NCBI GenBank assembly: GCA_022790685.1
Contig: JAAVXQ010000095.1
Location: 1-7,023 of the forward strand
From: Clostridia bacterium
Lineage (GTDB): Bacteria > Bacillota > Clostridia > TANB77 > CAG-508
DNA: 7,023 nucleotides
Reading direction: 5' to 3'
Shown: positions 1 through 6,657 of the stretch, piece after piece
How positions within the stretch are numbered: position 1 is the stretch's first letter
How the letters are laid out: the number at the start of each line of letters is the position of its first letter
The notes under the pieces: model-generated
Told to the model about the DNA's origin: nothing
The model's database searches: none
Seen by the model: the letters and a program-made list of their open reading frames with translations, nothing else
Made by a program: the position numbers and the translations under genes

Positions 1-1
1 A

Positions 2-715
2 GGCTATTCTGGTTATATGACTGTTATATATGACCCATCAAGAATTAAAGCTGTAGTAACAAAAAATGTTGGAAAATCTGGACAATATTTAACAAAAATG
101 GCAGAAGATAATGATGCTCTTTTAGCAATAAATGGTGGTGGCTTTAATGACCCTAACTTTAATGGAACAGGAGGAGCACCACTGGGAATTACAGTTTGTA
201 ATGGAAAATATATTACAACAGATACATATGCAGGTTCAGGAGGAGTAATTGGTTTTACAGAAGATAATAAATTCGTTTTAGGAAAAATGACATTATCACA
301 AGCTAAAAAAATGAAAATAAGAGATGCTGTTACCTTTGGACCATTTTTAATAGTTAATGGAAAGCCATCTGCTGTTCATGGAAATGGTGGTTGGGGTACA
401 GCTCCAAGAACTGCAATAGGACAAAGAAAAGATGGTATTGTATTATTTTTAGTATTAGATGGAAGAACTGTTTCAAATCCGGGTGCAAATATGGATGATT
501 TAATAGAAATTATGCAAAGATATGGAGCATATAATGCAGCTAATTTAGATGGTGGAACTTCTTCTGCATTAGTAGTAAATAATACTATAGTAAATGATCC
601 TATTGATGCTTCAGGTGCACATAGAACAAGACCAATAGCTACTGGTTTTATTCTTACAAAAGATGATAGTGATGATGGTGATCATAAAGTAGTTGAAAAA
701 AAGTTAAATAAATAA
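2..715 (+). CDS. Phosphodiester glycosidase family protein (NAGPA-like domain), 5'-truncated by the window edge
   Basis: The reading frame is open from base 2 (G-Y-S-G-Y before the Met at 17), so the true start lies upstream and this is the C-terminal part. Numbering from that Met, the NAGPA hallmarks are all present: NGGGF at 39-43, a GGAPLGI segment at 52-58, APRTAIG at 129-135, LVLDGR at 145-150 and the NLDGGTSS motif at 176-183. The family is named after the human N-acetylglucosamine-1-phosphodiester glycosidase that uncovers mannose-6-phosphate. Bacterial members are usually secreted or membrane-anchored and are thought to act on envelope or exopolysaccharide glycosides, but the substrate here cannot be told. 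Any signal peptide or membrane anchor would be in the missing part. The tail after about residue 215 is charged (DDSDDGDHK) and looks like a disordered end. An intrinsic terminator follows the TAA directly. No in-frame CGG and no frame disruption is seen. Confidence 0.9.
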   Translation, partial: GYSGYMTVIYDPSRIKAVVTKNVGKSGQYLTKMAEDNDALLAINGGGFNDPNFNGTGGAPLGITVCNGKYITTDTYAGSGGVIGFTEDNKFVLGKMTLSQAKKMKIRDAVTFGPFLIVNGKPSAVHGNGGWGTAPRTAIGQRKDGIVLFLVLDGRTVSNPGANMDDLIEIMQRYGAYNAANLDGGTSSALVVNNTIVNDPIDASGAHRTRPIATGFILTKDDSDDGDHKVVEKKLNK

Positions 716-725
716 TTCATAATAA

Positions 726-756
726 AAAAGCGCTAATAATTAAAGTTAGCGCTTTT
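726..756 (+). terminator. Rho-independent terminator after the glycosidase gene
   Basis: A perfect 11-bp inverted repeat, AAAAGCGCTAA at 726-736 and TTAGCGCTTTT at 746-756, encloses a 9-base loop. The GC-containing core AGCGCTAA sits within A/T flanks, so the right arm ends in a short U run and the left arm begins with A's. It lies 10 bases after the glycosidase stop codon and only about 20 bases before the deacetylase start, so the deacetylase has little room for its own promoter downstream of it. Confidence 0.85.
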
Positions 757-775
757 AACTAAAAAGGAAGTTAAA

Positions 776-2056
776 ATGGAAACACTAAATGTACTAAAAA
801 TAGTAGTAATTATAGTAAGCATAATTTTAGCAATAATTATAATTAAGAAAAAACAAAAGGTAAAAGTTTTTTTATCAATTTTGACAATTATTGATATTAT
901 AATTTTATTTGAATTATGCTGTGGTACTATATTTGAAAAACCAGAAATAATTTTAAAGGGAGAAGAAAACCTAACTATTGAAGTTAATACAGAATATAAC
1001 GACTTAGGAGCTATCGCAAAACACCATAATAGAGATATATCTAATAAAATTATTATAGAAAATAATGTTAATTCAAAAGTGATTGGAACTTATGAAGTTA
1101 ATTTCGAAGTAAAAGTTTTTTTTACAGAAATTTCTAAAAAGAGATTTATAAAAGTTGTAGATACTACTAAGCCAAGTTTAGAACTAAAAGGAAATAGAGA
1201 TGTTAAAATATATGAGGGAACAGAATTTGTAGAAGATGGATATGTGGCGATAGATAATTATGATGGAGATATAACAGATAAAGTTATAGTAGAAAAAGAA
1301 CCAATATCAGATACACAATTTAAAATGAATTATAAAATATCAGATTCATCAAATAATGAGGAAGTATTATATAGAGTGGTTGAAATTATACCTATAGAAA
1401 AACCAGAAGACATAAATAAAAATGGAGTAATATATTTTACTTTTGATGATGGACCAAGTGTAGATATAACTCCACATATATTAGATATTTTAAAAGAAGA
1501 AGATGTGAAAGCAACATTTTTTGTAATAAATTTTGAAGGTCCAGAGAAAGAAGATTTAATAAGAAGAATAGTATCAGAGGGACATACTATAGCAATTCAT
1601 GGTTATTCTCATGAATATAAGACTATTTATGCAAATGATGAAGCCTTTATGAATAATGTAAAATCGCTTGAAGAAAAAATATTTGGAATAACTGGTGTAG
1701 ATACAAAAATAATACGTTTTCCTGGAGGAAGTTCCAATACAGTAAGTAAAAAGTATTCAGAGAAAATAATGTCAAGGTTAACCCAAAGAGTTATATCAGA
1801 AGGATATAAATATTATGACTGGAATGTAACTTCTGGAGATTCTGGAGATGTTAAAACTTCAAAAGCAGTTTATAAAAATGTAACTAATAGAATAAGCAAA
1901 AATAGACCTAATATTGTACTTATGCATGATTTTAGTGGTAATAATAAAACATTAGATTGTTTAAGAGATATAATTCATTATGCAAAAGAAAATGAATATA
2001 CTTTTGAACCCATAAATGAAAATACACCAGTTGTAATACATAAAGTAAATAATTAA
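776..2056 (+). CDS. Membrane-anchored polysaccharide deacetylase (NodB/CE4) with N-terminal Ig-like (DUF5011-type) repeats
   Basis: The 426-residue product has two hydrophobic N-terminal segments (about 5-23 and 31-50) separated by KKKQKVK, so it is probably held in the membrane. Two DUF5011-like beta modules follow at about 55-128 and 133-205; the second carries the EGTEFVEDGYVAIDNYDGDIT signature. The NodB domain covers about 217-415. All five CE4 motifs are visible: TFDDG at 222-226 (base D224, metal ligand D225), HGYSH at 275-279 (metal ligands H275 and H279), RFPGGSS at 314-320, DWN at 348-350 and LMHD at 382-385 (catalytic H384). The protein should therefore be an active zinc-type de-N-acetylase acting outside the membrane, most likely on peptidoglycan or another GlcNAc polymer; the substrate is inferred. 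SD AGGAAG at 765-770 supports this start. The frame is intact, and Arg314 uses CGT, one of only two in-frame CGT codons I noticed. Confidence 0.93.
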   Translation: METLNVLKIVVIIVSIILAIIIIKKKQKVKVFLSILTIIDIIILFELCCGTIFEKPEIILKGEENLTIEVNTEYNDLGAIAKHHNRDISNKIIIENNVNSKVIGTYEVNFEVKVFFTEISKKRFIKVVDTTKPSLELKGNRDVKIYEGTEFVEDGYVAIDNYDGDITDKVIVEKEPISDTQFKMNYKISDSSNNEEVLYRVVEIIPIEKPEDINKNGVIYFTFDDGPSVDITPHILDILKEEDVKATFFVINFEGPEKEDLIRRIVSEGHTIAIHGYSHEYKTIYANDEAFMNNVKSLEEKIFGITGVDTKIIRFPGGSSNTVSKKYSEKIMSRLTQRVISEGYKYYDWNVTSGDSGDVKTSKAVYKNVTNRISKNRPNIVLMHDFSGNNKTLDCLRDIIHYAKENEYTFEPINENTPVVIHKVNN

Positions 2057-2067
2057 ATATAAAGATG

Positions 2068-2113
2068 AAATGTATAAATGGGAAAATAGTTCCTTCTCTA
2101 CATTTTATTTTTT
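2068..2113 (+). terminator. Possible weak intrinsic terminator after the deacetylase gene
   Basis: AAATGTA at 2068-2074 can pair with TACATTT at 2099-2105. Inside it GGAA at 2081-2084 can pair with TTCC at 2090-2093, leaving internal loops. A T-rich run (TTTTATTTTTTTAT) follows at once. The position 12 bases after the stop fits termination, but the stem is AT-rich and interrupted, so the call is tentative. Confidence 0.45.
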
Positions 2114-2153
2114 TATATTAGATATCACTAAAAATAAATAGAAAACTTATAGT

Positions 2154-2178
2154 TATAATTAACTTAAAGCCTAAGTTA
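2154..2178 (+). promoter_or_regulatory. Possible -10 box followed by a 19-bp dyad in the importer leader
   Basis: A TATAAT hexamer at 2154-2159 is followed by an interrupted palindrome, TAACTTA (2160-2166), AAGCC, TAAGTTA (2172-2178). If the hexamer is a real -10 box, the dyad would cover the transcription start and could be a repressor operator; as RNA it would be a short 7-bp hairpin. No convincing -35 hexamer is present at 16-18 bp spacing, so the promoter part is weak. In the rest of the 219-bp gap (2057-2275) I see only AT-rich sequence, with no TPP riboswitch core, no tRNA and no extra gene. Confidence 0.3.
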
Positions 2179-2275
2179 GCTCGTTATTTTATATATTTTT
2201 ATCCTTTTATTTATAAAGAAACTTTTATATATGATTTACATAAAATATAACATAATGATTTATAAGGAGGATAAT

Positions 2276-3047
2276 ATGCAAAAAATATTGGAAGTTAAAA
2301 ATATAAGTAAAAAATATCAAAATAAAGAAGGTGAAATTATAGCATTAAAAGATATAAATTTTGAAATTCAAAAAGGAGAGTTTGTTAGTATTATAGGACC
2401 AAGTCGGATGTGGGAAATCAACACTATTATCAATTATAGCAGGATTAGAAGAGAAAACTACAGGAGAAATATACATAGAAAATGAAAAAGCAGATGGTAT
2501 TTCTTCTAAAATAGGATATATGCTTCAAAAAGATTGTTTATTGGAATGGAAAAGTATATTAAGTAATATTTTATTTGGATTAGAAATTAAGAAAAAGAAA
2601 ACTAAAGAAAATATACAATATGCTGAAGAATTATTAAAAAAATACAATTTATATGATTTTAAAGATAAATATCCCTCAGAATTATCTGGTGGAATGAGAC
2701 AAAGAGTAGCACTTATAAGAACATTAGCAATAAGACCTAAAATTTTGCTATTAGATGAAGCTTTTTCAGCTCTTGACTATCAAACAAGAATAATGGTTAC
2801 TAATGATATATATTCAATTTTAAAAAGAGAAAATATAAATGTAATAATGGTAACACATGATATTTCAGAGGCAATTAGTATGTCAGATAGAGTTATAGTT
2901 TTAAGTAAAAGACCAGGTACAATTAAAAATATTCATAAAATAGAGTTTGATAGTAAAAATAAAACACCCTTAGATACTAGAGAAGATCCGAAATTTAGTA
3001 GTTATTTTAATATTTTATGGAAGGAGCTTGGAGCATATGAAAAGTAA
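2276..3047 (+). CDS. ABC transporter ATP-binding protein (NrtD/SsuB-type), needs a +1 frameshift at CGG 2405
   Basis: The start is ATG 2276, with SD AAGGAGG at 2264-2270. Read with one skipped C at 2405, the product is 256 residues, normal for this family. Motifs in order: Walker A GPSGCGKST at 41-49, Q-loop Gln84, signature LSGGMRQR at 136-143, Walker B ILLLDE at 156-161 with Glu161 as catalytic base, D-loop SALD at 164-167 and switch His194. It would energise import through the adjacent permease on the inner face of the membrane. The conventional frame reads Ser43 then CGG ATG TGG and stops at 2483-2485 after only 69 residues, cutting the protein inside Walker A. The downstream half has no usable start and no SD of its own, so it is not a separate gene. 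Its end overlaps the permease start by 11 bp, suggesting translational coupling. No other lesion is present, which argues against an old pseudogene. Confidence 0.9.
2405..2408 (+). other. +1 frameshift site 1: CGGA in the ATPase Walker A motif
   Basis: The zero frame runs GGA CCA AGT CGG. Skipping C2405 gives AGT then GGA TGT GGG AAA TCA ACA, i.e. S-G-C-G-K-S-T, an exact Walker A. The zero frame gives R-M-W-E-I-N and soon stops. The frame change is seen directly; that the cell corrects it during translation is inference. Confidence 0.75.
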
Positions 3048-3851
3048 TAATATTTCAAAAGAAAGAAAAGAATATTTGAATAAATTGAGAAAAGAAAAAC
3101 TATATGTATTTATTACACAAATTTTTATTTTAGTGGCATTTATTATAATATGGGAATTACTAGCTAATATGGAAATTATAGATAGTTTTATAACAAGTAA
3201 ACCAAGTAGAATTTTAGCTACTTTTATAAATTTAAAATCTAATGAGTTAATAAATCATATTGCTGTTACAACATTTGAGACAATTGTTGGATTTTTAGTA
3301 GGAACAGTTTTAGGAATTATTATAGCAATACTATTATGGTGGTCAAAATTTTTAGAAAAAGTGTTAGATCCTTATTTAGTAGTATTAAATAGCTTACCTA
3401 AGGTTGCACTTCGGACCAATTATTATTTTATGGGTAGGAGCAGGAACACCTGCAATTATCGTAATGGCTATGGCAATATCTTTAGTAGTTACAATATTAG
3501 AAATTTTGAATGGTTTTAATAAAACAGATAAAGACTTTATAAAAATGGCAAAAACTTTTAATAGTAGCAAATTACAAATACTTACAAAAATAATTATTCC
3601 TTCAAATATTTCAACTTTTATTAATTCTTTAAAAGTTAATATAGGATTATCTTTAGTAGGTGTAATATCAGGAGAGTTTCTTGTATCAAAAGCGGGATTA
3701 CGGTTATTTAATTGTATATGGTGGTCAGGTATTTAAATTAGATTTAGTAATGACTAGTATAATAATACTAGGAATTCTTGCTGGTATAATGTATGGAATA
3801 GTTATGCTTCTTGAGAAAGTTATTGTGAAAAGAAATAAATTTAATATATAA
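3037..3851 (+). CDS. ABC transporter permease (SsuC/ThiX-like, BPD_transp_1), needs two +1 frameshifts at CGG 3412 and CGG 3701
   Basis: ATG 3037 follows SD AAGGAG (3021-3026) at normal spacing and overlaps the ATPase end; the TTG at 3028 is too close to the SD. With C3412 and C3701 skipped the product is 270 residues, typical of this family. Hydrophobic segments lie at about 23-43, 76-101, 124-152, 199-214 and 235-258. The cytoplasmic EAA-type loop, about 166-188 (DFIKMAKTF...TKIIIPS), would contact the ATPase. In the conventional frame translation would end at 3519, after the third hydrophobic segment has been lost, and a second break would end it at 3736. Each segment joins at a glycine (Gly126 in VALGPIIILW, Gly222 in AGLGYLIVYGG). 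Having two sites in one gene means full-length yield scales with the product of two recoding efficiencies. Substrate unknown. Confidence 0.88.
3412..3415 (+). other. +1 frameshift site 2: CGGA in the permease (Gly126)
   Basis: The zero frame reads GCA CTT CGG ACC. Skipping C3412 gives A-L-G-P-I-I-I-L-W-V-G, the usual hydrophobic segment after the LPKVAL sequence in this permease family. The preceding codon CTT is the same one used in the prfB +1 frameshift of many bacteria, although no stop codon is present here. Confidence 0.75.
3701..3704 (+). other. +1 frameshift site 3: CGGT in the permease (Gly222)
   Basis: The zero frame reads GCG GGA TTA CGG TTA TTT and stops at 3736. Skipping C3701 gives A-G-L-G-Y-L-I-V-Y-G-G-Q-V-F-K, the expected start of the last part of the permease, open to TAA 3849-3851. 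A GCGGGA sequence lies just upstream; its own CGG (3693-3695) is out of frame and harmless. Confidence 0.75.
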
Positions 3852-3929
3852 GTAAAATACTATAAAATTTTATCAAACACACATATAGATATTTTTAAGC
3901 ATAAACTATAAACTAAGGAGGTGGAGAAT

Positions 3930-4955
3930 ATGAAAAAGAAAAGTATAGTTTATCTTGTAGTTATTGTTTTAGTAATATTTGCTATATTATTGTTAACTTT
4001 TATGAATAATACAAATAGCAGTAAGAATAATAAAGAAAGCTTACAAAAACTAAAGGTGAATGAAGTTACTCGTTCAGTATTTTATGCACCACAATATGTA
4101 GCAATAAACAAAGAATTTTTTAAAAAAAGTGGGATAGATATAGAACTTATGACAGGTCAAGGTGCTGATAGTGTAATGACTTCTGTCCTTTCAAATCAAT
4201 GTGATATTGGCTTTGCAGGACCAGAAGCATCAATTTATGTGTATAATGAAGGCAAAGAAGATTACACAGAAGTATTTGCGCAAATGACTAAAAAAGATGG
4301 TTCTTTTCTAGTAGCAAGAAATAAAACAGATAATTTTGATTGGAAAGCTTTAAAAGGAAAAACAGTAATTCCAGGAAGAAAAGGTGGAGTCCCATATATG
4401 ACTCTAGAATACGTACTTAAACAAAATGGAATAGACCCAAGAACAGATCTAATCTTAGATGATAGTATAAAGTTTGATTTAATGGCAGGAGCATTTTCTT
4501 CAGGTAATGCTGATTATGTAACTTTATTTGAACCAACAGCTTCTACAACAGAAGCTAGTGGAAAAGGATTTGTTGTAGCATCAGTCGGAGAAGCAGCGGG
4601 GGAAATTCCATATACTGCATATTTTGCAAAGAAAAGTTATATAGAAAATAATGAAGAAACTATTCAAAATTTTACAGATGCAATTTATAAAGGTCAGGTT
4701 TGGGTAAAAGAACATACTGCAAAAGAAATAGCAGAAGCAATTCAAAGTTTTTTCCCAGACACAGATATAGAATCACTTACTACTGTTATTCAAAATTATA
4801 AGGATATAGATGCTTGGAATGAAACACCAGTATTAAAACAGGAAGCTTTTGATAGATTACAAGAAGTAATGAGTATGGCAGGAGAATTAGATAAAAAAGT
4901 ACCATATGATAAAATCATAAATAATACTTTTGCAGAAAAAAGTATCAATAAATAA
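3930..4955 (+). CDS. ABC transporter substrate-binding protein, NMT1/THI5-like (NrtA/SsuA/ThiY class)
   Basis: The start is ATG 3930, placed 6 bases after a very strong SD (AAGGAGGTG, 3915-3923); an in-frame GTG at 3921 lies inside that SD and is not the start. The 341-residue product has one hydrophobic N-terminal segment (about 6-25) and no lipobox cysteine, so it is probably anchored by an uncleaved helix or cleaved by signal peptidase I rather than lipidated. The binding fold begins near residue 42. Recognisable family segments are RSVFYAPQYVAINKEFF (48-64), the GQGADSVMTSVL region (76-87), CDIGFAGPEASIYVYNEG (91-108) and KKDGSFLVAR (121-130). The substrate class cannot be fixed: relatives bind aromatic or heterocyclic small molecules such as pyrimidine thiamine precursors, sulfonates or nitrate. 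It lies 78 bp after the permease and probably belongs to the same operon. It contains no in-frame CGG; two CGGs (4586, 4597) are out of frame. Confidence 0.9.
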   Translation: MKKKSIVYLVVIVLVIFAILLLTFMNNTNSSKNNKESLQKLKVNEVTRSVFYAPQYVAINKEFFKKSGIDIELMTGQGADSVMTSVLSNQCDIGFAGPEASIYVYNEGKEDYTEVFAQMTKKDGSFLVARNKTDNFDWKALKGKTVIPGRKGGVPYMTLEYVLKQNGIDPRTDLILDDSIKFDLMAGAFSSGNADYVTLFEPTASTTEASGKGFVVASVGEAAGEIPYTAYFAKKSYIENNEETIQNFTDAIYKGQVWVKEHTAKEIAEAIQSFFPDTDIESLTTVIQNYKDIDAWNETPVLKQEAFDRLQEVMSMAGELDKKVPYDKIINNTFAEKSINK

Positions 4956-4978
4956 GCTTTAAAAATATAGATAAATGT

Positions 4979-5026
4979 AATTGATAGTAAAATGGATATA
5001 ATTAAAAATTCATTTTACTATTAATT
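4979..5026 (+). terminator. Long hairpin terminator after the importer operon
   Basis: The arms 4979-4994 and 5011-5026 pair over 16 bp, with 11 perfect pairs next to the loop (ATAGTAAAATG against CATTTTACTAT) and one G-T wobble, around a 16-base AT-rich loop. An outer, imperfect pairing of GCTTTAAAAATATA (4956-4969) with TATATTTTAAGC (5027-5038) could extend it. T-rich sequence follows. The stem is AT-rich, so its strength is uncertain, but no other element in this gap explains it. Confidence 0.65.
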
Positions 5027-5048
5027 TATATTTTAAGCACTAAAAATA

Positions 5049-5077
5049 TTGATTTATTATACTTTAAATAATATAAT
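5049..5077 (+). promoter_or_regulatory. Sigma-A type promoter for the vanW-family/trmB unit
   Basis: TTGATT at 5049-5054 and a perfect TATAAT at 5072-5077 are separated by exactly 17 bp. Transcription would start near 5084, giving a leader of about 33 bases before ATG 5117. The site lies just after the importer terminator, where a new transcription unit would be expected to begin. In such AT-rich DNA a TATAAT alone means little; the spacing and position make the case. Confidence 0.65.
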
Positions 5078-5116
5078 AAAAAATGAAATTTATGAATAAT
5101 AAGGAATAAATAATAT

Positions 5117-6626
5117 ATGTCAGATTTTAAAATATCATATAAAAATAACAAACAAGTTTTGGACATGTTTAGAAGAGATAATACTATACTAATTTATATA
5201 ATATTATTAGCAGTAGTTTTAGGAATATTTATTGCAAGTGCTTTTGTTTTTTATACAAAACATATAAATAGTGATGTTATCCAATCAGGAATATATATAA
5301 AAGATATAAATATTTCTGGTCTTACTAAAGAAGAGGCAATTAAATTAGTAAAAAGTGAACTAGATAAAGAATTAAATGACCATCTTCTTTTAAGATACAA
5401 GAATAATGATTATTATTTAGCAATAGAACAAATAGAGGCAAAATTTAATATAGAAGACTCAGTAGAATTTGCATATAATTTAGCAAGAAGTGGAAACTTT
5501 TTTTCAGATTTACATGATTATATTAGTATACTTATGTCTAATATTAATATAGATCCAATATTAGTATATAATGATGAAGAATTAATTAAATATTTGCAAA
5601 CTATAGAGTCAAACCTTCCAGATCAATTAGAACAAAGCAGTTATTATATAGATGATGATGAACTTGTTATAACAAATGGAAAGACAGGAGCAGGTATAGA
5701 ATTAGATAAGTTAAAAAGTGAAATTGAAATAGCACTTCAGGATATAAGTTTTAGTAACAGATACATAGATATACCAACATTTATAAAATATCCAGATAAA
5801 ATAGATGTAGATAATATTTATGAAGAAGTATATAGAGAACCGCAAGACGCATATTATACTACAGATCCATATGCAGTTTATTCTCATGTAATAGGAATTG
5901 ATTTTGACAAAGAATATTTAAAGGAAGAAATAGAAAATAATCCAGATAATGAAGAATATACTTTAGAGCTTTCTTATATAAAGCCAAATGTAACTAATAA
6001 TGACCTAGATAAAGAAGCTTTTCCAGACAAGCTTGCTACCTTTTCAACTAATTACTCAGCAAGTAATACAGATAGAACTACAAATTTAAGATTAGCTTCT
6101 AACAAAATTGATGGAACTATTGTAATGCCAGGAGAAACTTTTTCATATAATAAAGTTGTAGGAAAAAGAACTATTGCAGCAGGATATAAAGAGGCTCCAA
6201 TATATGAAAATGGAAAAGTTACTCAAGGGTTAGGACGGTGGAATATGTCAAATATCATCAACTTTATATAATGCAGTAATATTTGCAGATCTTGATATTG
6301 TGTCAAGAAGTAATCATATGTTTATTCCATCATATGTAGGTGGTGGAGAAGATGCAACAGTTGTGTGGGGATCAATCGATTTTAAATTTAAAAACAATAG
6401 AGACTATCCGATAAGAATAGAAACTAGTGTCAGTGGAGGCATAGCAACGGTTGATATATATGGATTAAGAAATGAAACAGAATATGATATAAGAATAGAA
6501 AGTAAAACTATTAAAAGAACATCTTCTAATATAATAGTTGATGCTTTTAAGGTGTATAGACTAGATGGACAAGTTGTAAAAAGAGAAAAACTATCAAGAG
6601 ATACTTATAAAATTCATCCAAAATAG
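5117..6626 (+). CDS. VanW family envelope protein with N-terminal membrane anchor and PG-binding-4-like region, needs a +1 frameshift at CGG 6236
   Basis: ATG 5117 is preceded by AAGGA at 5101-5105. With C6236 skipped the protein is 502 residues. It has a cytoplasmic N-terminus, one membrane helix (about 23-46), then an extracytoplasmic region with the SGIYIKDINISGLTKEEA motif (57-74) and further PG_binding_4-like sequence (about 85-225). The VanW domain runs from about 318: NLRLASNKIDG (323-333), MPGETFSYNKVVG (337-349), GLGGGICQ (371-378) and, after the join, SSTLYNA and SYVGGGEDATVVWG. VanW was named from vancomycin-resistance clusters, but the domain is widespread in Gram-positive envelope proteins and its biochemical role is not settled; this copy is no evidence of resistance. 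No G5 domain is visible. The conventional frame stops at 6271 and loses the rest of the VanW domain. The downstream part has no SD of its own, so it is not an independent gene. Confidence 0.88.
6236..6239 (+). other. +1 frameshift site 4: CGGT in the VanW GLGGGICQ motif
   Basis: The zero frame reads GGG TTA GGA CGG TGG AAT ATG. Skipping C6236 gives G-L-G-G-G-I-C-Q-I-S-S-T-L-Y-N, the most conserved motif of VanW domains. The zero frame gives R-W-N-M-S-N-I-I-N-F-I and stops at 6271. Confidence 0.75.
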
Positions 6627-6657
6627 AATTTTAATATATTAAAAGGCAGGATAAGAA

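Noticed and set aside
2231..2275. Upstream ATG at 2231 as ATPase start
   Set aside because: It would place a strong SD (2264-2270) inside the coding region and add 15 residues not typical of the family; ATG 2276 is correctly spaced.
2057..2275. TPP or other known riboswitch before the importer
   Set aside because: The CTGAGA and ACCTGA-type core segments of the TPP aptamer are absent, and no other familiar aptamer core was recognised.
3028..3036. TTG 3028 and GTG 3921 as alternative starts of permease and binding protein
   Set aside because: TTG 3028 is one base from its SD, and GTG 3921 lies inside the SD; the ATGs at 3037 and 3930 have normal spacing.
2520..3047. Downstream halves (2520-3047, 3404-3736, 6300-6626) as separate genes
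   Set aside because: They begin in the middle of known domains, have no SD site, and join seamlessly to the upstream halves.
3862..3873. ATAAAATTTTAT palindrome between permease and binding protein
   Set aside because: Short, AT-only palindromes are expected by chance in DNA this AT-rich; no T tract or promoter makes it convincing.
4586..4599. CGG at 4586 and 4597 in the binding protein as further frameshift sites
   Set aside because: Codons are GTC GGA and GCG GGG; CGG is out of frame and the reading frame continues intact. The same holds for 480, 3693 and 6448.
5117..6626. VanW protein as a vancomycin-resistance gene
   Set aside because: No vanH/A/X/R/S-type neighbours are present, and VanW domains are common in Gram-positive envelope proteins unrelated to resistance.
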